Positions 8,135-16,852 of a stretch of DNA of 36,703 nucleotides are shown in pieces. This DNA is from Bacteroidota bacterium (GTDB taxonomy: Bacteria; Bacteroidota; Bacteroidia; Chitinophagales; Chitinophagaceae). Positions within the stretch are counted from its first letter, which is position 1, and each line of letters opens with the position of its first letter. The position numbers were made by a program, and so were the translations under genes. A model generated the notes under the pieces. It ran no database searches. It saw nothing but the letters and a program-made list of their open reading frames with translations, and had not been told where the DNA came from. The DNA lies in NCBI GenBank assembly GCA_013286315.1, contig JABDFX010000016.1, positions 2,997 through 39,699 on the forward strand, read 5' to 3'.

Positions 8135-8207
8135 ACGATTGTCTTTATCGATGTATCAATTATCGCCGTTCGGGGCTTTTTATTTTGTCGAGTTGCTCCG
8201 AATGAAA

Positions 8208-9005
8208 TTACCTGTCTCCGCCTAGCAAACTACCGAGCCCCCCCAGAATGCTTCCTTCTTCTCTCCTGGTTCCAAGCTGCGGACTATATTGAATGATCCT
8301 GCTGGCTAACCTGCTGATGGGGAGGGATTGTATCCAGACTTTTCCCGGACCACGCATGACCGCAAAGAACAGGCCTTCGCCCCCGAACATCCAGTTGCGG
8401 ATACCGCGTATAAATTCAATATCGAAATCAATGGTGGGCGTATAAGCAACCACACAACCTGTATCTACTTTCAGAATTTCACCCGGTTTCAGTTCTTTTT
8501 CCAATATATAACCACCGGCATGTACGAATGCGAGCCCGTCACCGTCCAGCTTTTCCATGATAAACCCTTCTCCACCGAAAACACCTGTACCCAGTCTGCG
8601 TTGAAAGGCGATCCCAATACTGACACCTTTAGCCGCGCAAAGAAATGCATCCTTTTGCGCGATAATCGTTCCGCCCAGTACCTGCAGATCCAGGCAGATT
8701 ATTTTTCCTGTATAGGGAGCTGCGAAACTGACTTTCTTTTTTCCCTGACCCATATTTGTAAATGCGGTCATAAATAAATTCTCTCCCACCAGCACTCTTT
8801 TACCTGCATTCATCAAACGATCGAGTATACTGGAATTATGTTGCTGGGAACCGTCGCCGAAAATAGTTTGCATCTCGATTCCGTCGTCCATCATCATGAA
8901 TCCACCGGGCTCACCAATCACGGTTTCCTGCGGATCCAGTTCCACTTCTACAAACTGCAGTTCCTCACCGTATATTTTATAATCGATCTCGTGGTTGTTT
9001 CTCAT
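8208..9005 (-). CDS. AIM24/TIGR00266 family protein
   Basis: The 265-residue protein matches the TIGR00266/AIM24 family: HEIDYKIYGEELQFVEVELDPQE at the start, MMMDDGIEM, the FVHAGGYILEKEL segment and a glycine-rich C-terminus (ILGGLGSLLGGD). The family is named after a yeast protein needed for normal mitochondrial respiration. Its bacterial role is unknown, but it is predicted to be a beta-rich, possibly membrane-associated oligomer. The frame stays open to 9050, but family members begin just before the HEIDY segment, so the ATG at 9005 is preferred. It lies 47 bp after the RND pump gene on the same strand and may be the last gene of that operon. Confidence 0.9.
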   Translation of the reverse strand: MRNNHEIDYKIYGEELQFVEVELDPQETVIGEPGGFMMMDDGIEMQTIFGDGSQQHNSSILDRLMNAGKRVLVGENLFMTAFTNMGQGKKKVSFAAPYTGKIICLDLQVLGGTIIAQKDAFLCAAKGVSIGIAFQRRLGTGVFGGEGFIMEKLDGDGLAFVHAGGYILEKELKPGEILKVDTGCVVAYTPTIDFDIEFIRGIRNWMFGGEGLFFAVMRGPGKVWIQSLPISRLASRIIQYSPQLGTRREEGSILGGLGSLLGGDR

Positions 9006-9052
9006 TACGTAAGCTTTAAATATTAAATTCAGATCATCATAATTAACCACAA

Positions 9053-12000
9053 CTATTTCCTGAATATTCTCACTATCTGTCTGATGATAATCAAAATTAC
9101 AAACAAAAGAGAAATAAGAAATACCGGGCCAGTGATCGACGATGATGTACGCATAAAATATAAAGTAATTGGAATTACTGGCAGCGCAGCCAATAAAAAC
9201 AAAATATTTCTTGGTATTCTATAAAACCTTTGTAAAGGTTTCATTTGAAGATTTACCATTATTAAGTATAAAAAGATTGGGGTAAATGGAGGAATCCCCA
9301 ACATAGAAATCCATCTACCTCCGTACATATTCCGCATCGGTCTCTTCAGCCTTTCCGCAATCAGATACATGCTTGGCAGAATAAAAAGCGTCATGAAGAA
9401 TGCAAATGCAAGACCGAAGATAATGGTCCATGACAAAGGTTTCCAGAATACCGCGCTGTCTCCTCCAAAGAAAATATGCGGATTCAGATCAGCAAATAGT
9501 GTAACAAAATTAATGTTGAATCCAATAGCCAACGGTATAAGCGCCAGTATCGCAGCAAGCGCTGTCAGCAATACAGGAATGATTCTCGTTTTACCCGCCT
9601 GGATCAACGCCTCCCTGGTTTTCATTCCGCGTTCACGCAGCACATCTGCAAATTCAATTACAAGAATTCCGTTTTTGACAACGATACCAGCCAGCCCTAC
9701 AATTCCCAAACCTGTCATTACGGATGAAATGGTCATACCCGTAATGCCGAAACCCAGTAATACCCCGATAATGCTGAATATAATTTCCGTCAGAATGATC
9801 ACCGGTTTACTGATCGAATTAAACTGGAGTACGAGAATAAAAAGAATAAGCATCAAAGCAATCATCAATGCCGAGCCCAGAAAGGACACGGTTTCCTGTT
9901 GTTGTTTGCCTTCACCTGTTTGAGTTATATCTACATCTTCCGCTTTGCCTCTAAAATTATCAATCGCATCTTTAAGTTGGGCGTTGACGGCCTGTGGTGT
10001 GAAACCGGTCAGCACATTTGAATAGAGTGTTATAACTCTTTTCAACGATTTCCTTTTAATGCTTCCATATGTACTTGTAAAATCAATTTTCACAAGGTTA
10101 GTAATGGGAATGGACTTGATCGCGCCGGTTGGTTCACGGAAAAAAATCTTCATATTCAGCAGGTCGGTAAGGTTTCTGCGCTGAATTTCTGTATTGCGTA
10201 ACTGGATTTTATATTCTTCTTTATTGTCCTTGATCTTGGAGAGCTCCCGGCCGAACAAGGCTGTTCGTATTTGCTGACCGATTTGTGCCGTACTTACGCC
10301 TTCAATCATCGCCCGTTGCCGGTCGATGGTAAGCGTTATTTCAGGATTTGTCAGATCGACATCCATTTTTAATTCTTCCACTCCGGGAGTCTGAATAGAG
10401 TCGAGATAATTTTTCAGCGCTGAAGCAGTACTCGTAAGATTCTCGAAATTGTCACTGGCAATTTCAATATTGATAGGCGGATCAGTAGGCGGACCACCCT
10501 GCTCCTGGTCCACAGAAATTTCGGCGCCCGGTATGCCCTTCAGGGCTGTCCGGATAGAATCCAAAATAGGTGTTGTTGCTCTGCCATTCCGTTTTTCATA
10601 TTCAACAAATGAAATCTGCAGTCGTCCGAGTTCGGGTCTTGTACTCCGGTCTCCACTTTGGGGATTTCCGGCGCCAATCGCCACATTGGAAATCACGCTT
10701 TCAACCAATGGATTGATTTTACCATTTTCCGTTCCCAGAATTTTATTTACACGCTTCTCGAGTACCGAAGTAACCGAATCGGTATAATTTACATTGGTTC
10801 CTACCGGCAGTTTGAGATATACAAATATGAAATTCGGATCACCCTTGGGGAAAAATACAACCGGTACTTTCCGTATCCCGATGAATACAAAAGAAAATAT
10901 CAATAAGAAAAATGTACCTACTAGCAACCAGACGGGACGCCAGCCTTTCAGGGCCCAGCGCAATCCACTTTCATAATGCCTCATAATCCAGGGAAGACTC
11001 CTGTTTTGAAAAGTATGTATCAGTCCGGTAAAAACATATGCGTTCAGAAACATGAGTATACTAAATAGTATCAGAATGTTTCCGGCGAATGTAAAATGTG
11101 AGATATCAAGCAGGATGCCCAACGCTAAGAAGGTCCAGAAAAGCGGGTTCCTGAATACCCTTGATTTTCTGCTGGCATGATCATCTTCCGCGTGGTTCAT
11201 AAAATCGACGGCGAATATGGGGTTCATCAGAAAGGCAACAATCAGCGATGCAGAAAGTGTGAAAATCAACATGACCGGGAGATAGATCATAAATTTTCCG
11301 ATCAGACCCGGCCAGAATAAAAGAGGAAAGAACGGAGCCAGCGTAGTGAGTGTACCCGCCAGCACCGGGATAAATATTTCACCGGCCGCAATCTTGGCAG
11401 CAACAACGGAAGTTATTTTTCCCTTGCCTTCTGTAAAAATCCTGTGTGTATTTTCAATCACCACGATCGCATCATCCACGATAATTCCCAAACCGAACAG
11501 CAAAGCAAATAATACGATGAAGTTCAACGTAACGTGACCCCCGATGATCAGATCAGCCGCAGGTAAAAACAGGAAGGCGAGGAACATGCTCAGCGGAACG
11601 GAAAGCGCCACGAAAAAAGCATTGGTTACTCCCATAAAAAACATAAGGATCACCAGGACCAGCACAAATCCGATTACAATGGAATTCACCAGATCATTAA
11701 AAGACGTGCGCGTTGTTTTACTTTGGTCTCCGGTTATTACTACATTTAAATCTTTTGGGAACTCGGTGGCCTTCATTTCTGCTACTACCCGTTTTACTTC
11801 ATCCGAAGTCTCGATCAAATTTTCCCCGCTTCTTTTGATCATATTAAGGGTAATGACGTTTTTGCCATCCAGCCGTGCATAACTCTCACTTTGTTTTACA
11901 GTGTCAATGATCGTCGCAATATCTTTTAAATAAATGGGTGCTGCTGACGTATTGCGGATTACGATCTGGGCAATATCAGCAGCGGTTTTAAACTGACCTT

Positions 12001-12733
12001 TCACCTGCAGGCTTCTTTTCATATTGCCCACTTCAAGCAAGCCTCCGGAAACATCGAGATTTTCATTCGCGACCGCGTTGGCAATATCATTGAAAGTAAC
12101 ATTGGAACTCTGCATCTTGTAATTATCCACATTGATCTGGAATTCCCTTTCCGGGGCACCCACTTCATCCACCCGGTTCAGTTGAGAAAGATCTTCGAGT
12201 TTATCTTTCAGATCATCGGCAAATTTTTTCAGGTGTTGCCCGTCATAGTTCCCGCTCACATTTACATACATGATTGGCTGATCCGATAAACTGATTTCCA
12301 TCACATTTGGCTGGGTTGTCAGGTCTGTGGGCAAATCCGTTTTTGCCTTGTCAACCGCATCTTTTACTTTTTGCAGCGCTACGTCAATGACCACATCGGA
12401 TTCAAATTCAACCACGATGGCAGAAAAATCCTGCACCGAAGTGCTGGTGAGTTTGTTTATCTTGGCTCCGGTAATACCCTTGATCTGTTTTTCAATCGGC
12501 CTTGTAACCAGGTTTTCAATATCCTTGGGAGAATTCCCTATATAGGTTGTCTGTACATAAATCTGGGAAATAACAATATCAGGGAATTGCTCTTTCGGAG
12601 TAGAAGTAAATTTTATAATACCCAGGATGGTCACAAAAATGATCGCCAGGTAAACGGACGTTTTGTTATTGATGGCCCAACTCGTAGGCCCGAATTCTTT
12701 AAACTTTCCCTTTATATTTTCTAGTGCGCTCAT
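9053..12733 (-). CDS. RND-family efflux transporter, inner-membrane permease
   Basis: The pump takes substrates from the periplasm or inner membrane and passes them, powered by protons, to the adaptor and TolC channel. The HAE1/AcrB fold is clear: TM1 (VYLAIIFVTILGI), porter domains, GIIVDDAIVVIEN near residue 415 with the proton-relay aspartates of TM4, and the matching GIVVKNGILVIEF near residue 1018. At 1226 residues it is ~150-200 longer than AcrB. The extra length is a hydrophobic insertion between the halves (about 515-590, two likely helices) and a C-terminal extension after SMYLIAERLKR (about the last 97 residues, two or three likely helices). The adaptor gene ends 32 bp upstream. The substrate is unknown. 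Confidence 0.95.
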   Translation of the reverse strand: MSALENIKGKFKEFGPTSWAINNKTSVYLAIIFVTILGIIKFTSTPKEQFPDIVISQIYVQTTYIGNSPKDIENLVTRPIEKQIKGITGAKINKLTSTSVQDFSAIVVEFESDVVIDVALQKVKDAVDKAKTDLPTDLTTQPNVMEISLSDQPIMYVNVSGNYDGQHLKKFADDLKDKLEDLSQLNRVDEVGAPEREFQINVDNYKMQSSNVTFNDIANAVANENLDVSGGLLEVGNMKRSLQVKGQFKTAADIAQIVIRNTSAAPIYLKDIATIIDTVKQSESYARLDGKNVITLNMIKRSGENLIETSDEVKRVVAEMKATEFPKDLNVVITGDQSKTTRTSFNDLVNSIVIGFVLVLVILMFFMGVTNAFFVALSVPLSMFLAFLFLPAADLIIGGHVTLNFIVLFALLFGLGIIVDDAIVVIENTHRIFTEGKGKITSVVAAKIAAGEIFIPVLAGTLTTLAPFFPLLFWPGLIGKFMIYLPVMLIFTLSASLIVAFLMNPIFAVDFMNHAEDDHASRKSRVFRNPLFWTFLALGILLDISHFTFAGNILILFSILMFLNAYVFTGLIHTFQNRSLPWIMRHYESGLRWALKGWRPVWLLVGTFFLLIFSFVFIGIRKVPVVFFPKGDPNFIFVYLKLPVGTNVNYTDSVTSVLEKRVNKILGTENGKINPLVESVISNVAIGAGNPQSGDRSTRPELGRLQISFVEYEKRNGRATTPILDSIRTALKGIPGAEISVDQEQGGPPTDPPINIEIASDNFENLTSTASALKNYLDSIQTPGVEELKMDVDLTNPEITLTIDRQRAMIEGVSTAQIGQQIRTALFGRELSKIKDNKEEYKIQLRNTEIQRRNLTDLLNMKIFFREPTGAIKSIPITNLVKIDFTSTYGSIKRKSLKRVITLYSNVLTGFTPQAVNAQLKDAIDNFRGKAEDVDITQTGEGKQQQETVSFLGSALMIALMLILFILVLQFNSISKPVIILTEIIFSIIGVLLGFGITGMTISSVMTGLGIVGLAGIVVKNGILVIEFADVLRERGMKTREALIQAGKTRIIPVLLTALAAILALIPLAIGFNINFVTLFADLNPHIFFGGDSAVFWKPLSWTIIFGLAFAFFMTLFILPSMYLIAERLKRPMRNMYGGRWISMLGIPPFTPIFLYLIMVNLQMKPLQRFYRIPRNILFLLAALPVIPITLYFMRTSSSITGPVFLISLLFVILIIIRQIVRIFRK

Positions 12734-12765
12734 AAAAAACGATTCTGTTAGTTATAGATGCAGTA

Positions 12766-13932
12766 TCACATGGCCGATGTGGTGATGGGTTGATCATCAT
12801 ACAAGCCCTGGTATCCGTCGGTAATAATATTGTCGCCTGTTTGAATGCCGGATAAAACCTGCACTCTGTCACCATACATCAATCCGATGGTGATCGGTTT
12901 TTTACGTGCCACCAGACGGCTTCCGTCTTTCACGGCAACCATCACATATTTTCCCTTGTCATCGTTCTGCAAACTATTCACGGGTATGGTAAGCGCATTG
13001 GACGTGGTATAATCCTGAATTTTTATCAGGGCCACCTGGTTTGGATAAAACGCTTTATCGAATGGAAGTTTTGCTTCAATATAAAAACCCCGGTTTGAGG
13101 CATCTATCGTTTTTCCCGTGACGGATATTTTTGTATCAATCGTTTTATTATTTAGTTCGGGGATCACTACTTTCACATTACTGCCCACTTTTACCTGGCC
13201 AAGATAATTTTCAGGAACCTGCGCAGTGGCTTTCAGATCGGTGGTATTCACAATTTGAATCTGATTATTTCCGGTAAAAATCTCACCCAGTCTGATATTA
13301 ACAACATCCGCAACACCACTGATATCTGCGTAAACCCTTGTCAGCTCGATCTGGCGCTGTATCAGGTCCACCGACATCTGCGCCTGGTCCACCTGGTTTT
13401 TTGCAGTTACCAATTCAACCTCTGAACCGATTTGCTGGTCCCAGAGATTCTTTCTCCTCTCATACAGATTTTTTGCAAATGCCAGTTGCTGGTTGGCGGT
13501 TGCCAGTTGCTGCTGAAGCACCACGTCATCCAACTTAAGAAGTAACTGACCCTTCTTCACCATATCTCCCTTCTTCACAAAGATTTCCTTCACCTGCCCG
13601 CCTGTACCATTTCTGGGAGTTACCAACGCGATATTTAATGCATCAATTTTGCCTTGTAATTCGATATAATGGGTAAAGCCAGTCGGAGCAACGGGCAGAA
13701 AAGCGACCAGCTTTGTTTTTTCTTTTTTTTCTGAAGAAGAATCCACCGCACCAAGTGTTTCTTCAAGCTTCTGAATTTTTGTAGAAAGCTCCGCCTGTTG
13801 TTCTTTCAACTTTTGCAGTTCTGCTTTTTGTTTTGAAACGGTATCACCTGTCTGTCCGCAGGACATGAAAAAAATGGTCCCGGTGATCATTGCAGATAAA
13901 AATATCTTGTTCATAATTGCGTTGTTTGACAT
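12766..13932 (-). CDS. RND efflux periplasmic adaptor (membrane fusion protein), lipoprotein
   Basis: The 388-residue protein links the RND pump to the outer-membrane channel. After a lipoprotein signal (ITGTIFFMSC) comes a coiled-coil segment (KQKAELQKLKEQQAELSTKIQKL). A split biotinyl-lipoyl domain follows (GGQVKEIFVKKGDMVKKGQLLLKLD), with an alpha-hairpin between its halves and a C-terminal barrel (VKVVIPELNN, ITIGLMYGDRVQVLSGIQTGDNIITDGYQGL). Starts at 13932 and 13914 are both possible; the second (MNKIFLSAM) gives a tighter signal peptide, while the first lies 2 bp after the tolC stop and suits translational coupling. Confidence 0.94.
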   Translation of the reverse strand: MSNNAIMNKIFLSAMITGTIFFMSCGQTGDTVSKQKAELQKLKEQQAELSTKIQKLEETLGAVDSSSEKKEKTKLVAFLPVAPTGFTHYIELQGKIDALNIALVTPRNGTGGQVKEIFVKKGDMVKKGQLLLKLDDVVLQQQLATANQQLAFAKNLYERRKNLWDQQIGSEVELVTAKNQVDQAQMSVDLIQRQIELTRVYADISGVADVVNIRLGEIFTGNNQIQIVNTTDLKATAQVPENYLGQVKVGSNVKVVIPELNNKTIDTKISVTGKTIDASNRGFYIEAKLPFDKAFYPNQVALIKIQDYTTSNALTIPVNSLQNDDKGKYVMVAVKDGSRLVARKKPITIGLMYGDRVQVLSGIQTGDNIITDGYQGLYDDQPITTSAM

Positions 13933-13934
13933 TT

Positions 13935-15281
13935 TTAAATTTTTCCGATAGCTTTCAGGAAATCAACTTTAGATAAGACTGCGTTGTAAAGTGCATTCAC
14001 ATAGCTTGACTGCGCGGTGATCAGATCAGATTGTGAGCTGGATAAATCAGTATTCGTAGCGAGACCTGATTCAAATTTCTTTTTCACCTGTCTGTAAACG
14101 GATTCGGCGCGGTCCATATTTATCTTTTGGGCGTCCATGGTCTGTATGGCATTAATGAAATTGTTTTTAGCAACCGCAACCTGCTGACCAATATTCAGTT
14201 TCAGATTCTCCATCTCATCTGAGGTTAAAGTAGAATTCAGTCTCGCTTTTTTGAGTCGCGCATTTTTTGCAAAGCCTTCGAAAATCGGGACGTCCAGCGA
14301 AAGACCTACGTAGGAAGTCGTAAACCAGGTACCAGATTTTGAGAACAAATCATAGGTATTATTCGCTGCATTTTTCTGGTAAGCACCGTTCAGTTTAAGA
14401 GTCGGATAATATGCTGCCTGATAGCGTTTGATGTCGAAGTCATTCAGTTGTTTTTGAATTTCGAGAGACTGATAATCAAACCGGTTTTTATAGCTGTATT
14501 CAATATCCATCGGCACGCCACCTTTCAGATCTGCCTCACTGAACTGTGATGTCAGTATAATGGAATCTGTTGCCGGCACGCCCAGCAGAAATTTCAAAAA
14601 TGTAAAACCGTTGGTAATTGATGTAGCAGTATTTTGTTTTTGTATCTGGAAATTTGTCAGCTGTACTTCTGCTTTATCAACATCCAGCTTTTCAACAAAC
14701 CCGTTTTCGTTCATCACTTTTGTATCGTGTAGTAATTTGGCCGCGCGAAATATATTGGAGTCTTCAAGTTGGATCTGTGTATTACTGACCACAAGCTGGT
14801 AATATGTTTTATACACCTGAACGGAAAGGTCTTCAACTGTCAGATCGATTGCTTTTTTATAGAAATCGAGTGCGCTTTGTCTTGCTTTCAATCCGACGAA
14901 CACAGAACCATCGAAAAGGGTCTGGGTTAAATTAAAACCTCCCGATGCAATATATTTCTGCTGGAATGCAACGGGGTAGTAAGTCCCGGGTGGCTGTTGA
15001 AAAAATTCGCCGGGCACGAGCGTTACCGGTATATTAAAATAATCCGTTGTACCCGCTGTTCCCTTAACATTCGGAAGAGCAAGTGCCGTTACTTCTTTGT
15101 TGGTCTGTTCCTGTATGGCCAGGTTCGTCAGGGCGTTCTTTATAGCAATATTATTTTTCTTCGTCAGTTCGATCGCCTGATCAGCAGTCAGTGAATGTAT
15201 ATTCTGGGCATACAGGTATGTCGAACCCATCACAGCTGCCATCAGCGTCAGGCAAATACGGTTAAGAAATTTTCTGTTCAT
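13935..15281 (-). CDS. TolC-family outer-membrane efflux channel
   Basis: The 448-residue protein is exported by a cleavable signal (LTLMAAVMGSTYLYAQ) and should form the trimeric channel-tunnel of the efflux system. Two related halves are visible: LTADQAIELTKKNNIAIKNA and ARLKKARLNSTLTSDEMENLKLNIGQQVAVAKNNFINA, each the start of a long helical pair. VYRQVKKKFESGLATNTDLSSSQSDLITAQSSYVNALY near the end is the canonical OEP motif. Its first 20 bp overlap the end of the tetR gene, so the two are translationally coupled. The adaptor follows almost without a gap. Confidence 0.95.
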   Translation of the reverse strand: MNRKFLNRICLTLMAAVMGSTYLYAQNIHSLTADQAIELTKKNNIAIKNALTNLAIQEQTNKEVTALALPNVKGTAGTTDYFNIPVTLVPGEFFQQPPGTYYPVAFQQKYIASGGFNLTQTLFDGSVFVGLKARQSALDFYKKAIDLTVEDLSVQVYKTYYQLVVSNTQIQLEDSNIFRAAKLLHDTKVMNENGFVEKLDVDKAEVQLTNFQIQKQNTATSITNGFTFLKFLLGVPATDSIILTSQFSEADLKGGVPMDIEYSYKNRFDYQSLEIQKQLNDFDIKRYQAAYYPTLKLNGAYQKNAANNTYDLFSKSGTWFTTSYVGLSLDVPIFEGFAKNARLKKARLNSTLTSDEMENLKLNIGQQVAVAKNNFINAIQTMDAQKINMDRAESVYRQVKKKFESGLATNTDLSSSQSDLITAQSSYVNALYNAVLSKVDFLKAIGKI

Positions 15282-15900
15282 GTAAAATCATTTTATTTCT
15301 TTCATTCAAATATTTCTCTATCAGTTTTTTCCCCTCTGCGTTACATATACTGTGCAGGTACAGGATTGCCAGTTCCTGACAAGTCTGGTTCATCGGGTAT
15401 TTGTTATGCGGGAAGGCTTCCTGGTTGAAAGGCATAAAAGCCGTTTCAATCCGGTGGCGCGAAGTAATGTCTGCATTCAGATCGGTCCTGTACAAATCTT
15501 CCCCCATTCCACGCTCCAGATTCGCTATGATCATAGTATACAGAAACTGGTATTTATACTGTTTGAGACGCTTAAAGGCGGCCGGATGATGTTTTTCGAG
15601 ATCGTGAATGAGCTGCGGATTCATGGTTTTCAGCATTTCTTCAATACCGTCCATGGCCTGGAATATTTCGTGTACAGCATTCTCTGCCGACGAACTGAAT
15701 TCACGACAATCCTGCTCATTCCGCTTCATTTCCTCGTTTACCACCGCTTCGACCATGGCATCCTTATCAGTAAAAAACTGGTAAATCGTCTTCTTACTGA
15801 TACCAAGCTGCGCGGCGATTTCATCCATGGTAATCGAACGGATCCCATAACGCATGAAAAGCTGGGTTGCTTTTTCTAATATTCTCTCTTTGTTTTCCAT
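15262..15900 (-). CDS. TetR/AcrR-family transcriptional regulator of the efflux operon
   Basis: The 212-residue regulator has an N-terminal helix-turn-helix (SITMDEIAAQLGISKKTIYQFFTDKDAM, residues 22-49), typical of TetR repressors. The rest is the helical ligand-binding and dimer domain, which is not conserved enough to predict a ligand. It is the first gene of the minus-strand operon tetR-tolC-MFP-RND and overlaps tolC by 20 bp. Its own promoter carries a 28-bp palindrome (15931-15958), so it most likely represses itself and the pump until a substrate binds. A role as activator cannot be excluded. Confidence 0.93.
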   Translation of the reverse strand: MENKERILEKATQLFMRYGIRSITMDEIAAQLGISKKTIYQFFTDKDAMVEAVVNEEMKRNEQDCREFSSSAENAVHEIFQAMDGIEEMLKTMNPQLIHDLEKHHPAAFKRLKQYKYQFLYTMIIANLERGMGEDLYRTDLNADITSRHRIETAFMPFNQEAFPHNKYPMNQTCQELAILYLHSICNAEGKKLIEKYLNERNKMILHEQKIS

Positions 15901-15921
15901 TTTTATCGTTCAAATCAGGTA

Positions 15922-15952
15922 CAAAACTACGGAAACTCTTTTCGTTACCAAA
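15922..15952 (-). promoter_or_regulatory. Consensus Bacteroidota promoter of the tetR-efflux operon
   Basis: Read on the minus strand, the -33 box TTTG (15952-15949) is followed after exactly 19 bp by the -7 box TAGTTTTG (15929-15922), a full match to TTTG-N19-TAnnTTTG. The tetR ATG lies 21 bp further. This is the best promoter match in the window. Confidence 0.8.
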
Positions 15953-15958
15953 GTTTCC
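15931..15958. promoter_or_regulatory. Probable TetR operator (inverted repeat GGAAACT-N14-AGTTTCC)
   Basis: Perfect 7-bp arms at 15931-15937 and 15952-15958 lie 14 bp apart, spanning the -33 box and the spacer of the tetR promoter. The size and position fit a TetR-family operator and autoregulation. Ligand and affinity are unknown. Confidence 0.6.
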
Positions 15959-16047
15959 ACCGAGATTTTAGGCGGTTTCACCGGAAATCCGGTTTATTAA
16001 GGATGACGTTTGAGTGTTTTAAACATGGACTCCGGAGAATGTTTGAT

Positions 16048-16055
16048 TATTTTTG
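16048..16055 (+). promoter_or_regulatory. Candidate -7 box (TATTTTTG) for the DUF502 gene
   Basis: This is an exact TAnnTTTG match 17 bp before the ATG at 16073, in the divergent gap opposite tetR. No TTTG at the right -33 distance is seen. Confidence 0.4.
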
Positions 16056-16072
16056 GTACCAAACCGCTGATT

Positions 16073-16693
16073 ATGAAATTCCGGATCATCGCCCGTAAAC
16101 TGTTCAAATACTTTTTGCAGGGACTGATCATTCTGGCTCCGATTACCATTACCATTTCGGCTGTACTTTCTCTATTTAACTGGGTGGATAGTATTTTGCC
16201 GGATTTCTTTCAAAGCCATTTTCCCAAGCTTGCCCTGGATGAAAACGGGATTCCGAGACGTATACCGGGTTTGGGATTTATACTTGTTACCGGGATCGTG
16301 TTGGTTGTGGGGTATACTTCATCATCATTTATCGTAAGTAAACTCGTGGAATTATTCGATAAAATCCTGGAGAAAACACCCGGAATAAAAATAATATATA
16401 GTACGATCAAGGATTTCTTTGAAGCTTTTGCAGGAAACAGGCGAAAATTCGACCGGGCTGTTTTAGTAAGCATTGAAGCGCCGGATATCTGGAGGATCGG
16501 TTTTATCACACACCAAGAACTCACAGAATTCGGATTACAGGAATATATTTCGGTTTATATCCCTCAATCCTATGCATTTGCCGGTCATCTGTATTTTGTA
16601 AAAAAAGAAAGAGTGCGGCTGATCACCGATATCACATCCACCGATGCTATGAAATTCGCGATATCCGGTGGGGTGACGAATATTGATGACTGA
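16073..16693 (+). CDS. DUF502 family membrane protein
   Basis: The 206-residue protein has two N-terminal transmembrane helices (FLQGLIILAPITITISAVLSLF and IPGLGFILVTGIVLVVGYT) and a conserved soluble part (KIIYSTIKDFFEAFAG, AVLVSIEAPDIWRIGFITHQ, YIPQSYAFAGHLYFVKKERV). This order is typical of DUF502, a widespread family of unknown function. The frame extends up to 16010, but the ATG at 16073 (MKFRIIARKLFKYFLQG) begins the conserved part and follows a -7 box, so it is preferred. The gene is divergent from the efflux operon and is followed by heptad element 2. Confidence 0.9.
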   Translation: MKFRIIARKLFKYFLQGLIILAPITITISAVLSLFNWVDSILPDFFQSHFPKLALDENGIPRRIPGLGFILVTGIVLVVGYTSSSFIVSKLVELFDKILEKTPGIKIIYSTIKDFFEAFAGNRRKFDRAVLVSIEAPDIWRIGFITHQELTEFGLQEYISVYIPQSYAFAGHLYFVKKERVRLITDITSTDAMKFAISGGVTNIDD

Positions 16694-16698
16694 TGTTA

Positions 16699-16831
16699 GT
16701 TGACGGTTGACGGTTGACGGTTGGCGGACTGATAAATTGCCACTAAGTGGTATTTTATTTTTAGCTCGGTGAAATTAATTTGCATCTATCAGATAACTGT
16801 CACCCTCAACTGTCAACTGTCAACCGTCAAC
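16699..16831 (+). repeat. Inverted pair of 4x7-bp arrays (heptad element 2, GTTGACG type)
   Basis: Left array 16699-16726: three exact copies of gttgacg and one gttggcg. Right array 16804-16831: cctcaac, tgtcaac, tgtcaac, cgtcaac, the reverse complement of the same heptad. The arms match at 24 of 28 positions across a 77-bp spacer. The left arm starts 5 bp after the DUF502 stop and the right arm ends 21 bp before the next ATG (16853). Confidence 0.9.
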
Positions 16832-16852
16832 CGATTAGCAGCAACACGCTCC

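Noticed and set aside
9369-12724. Several plus-strand open frames of 60-184 codons opposite the RND gene
   Set aside because: They are shadows of a well-supported minus-strand gene with all RND motifs; none shows a recognisable domain.
16739-16756. ccac-taa-gtgg hairpin followed by a T-rich tract as a terminator in element 2
   Set aside because: The stem is only 4-5 bp with a 1-3-nt loop, too weak for a confident call.
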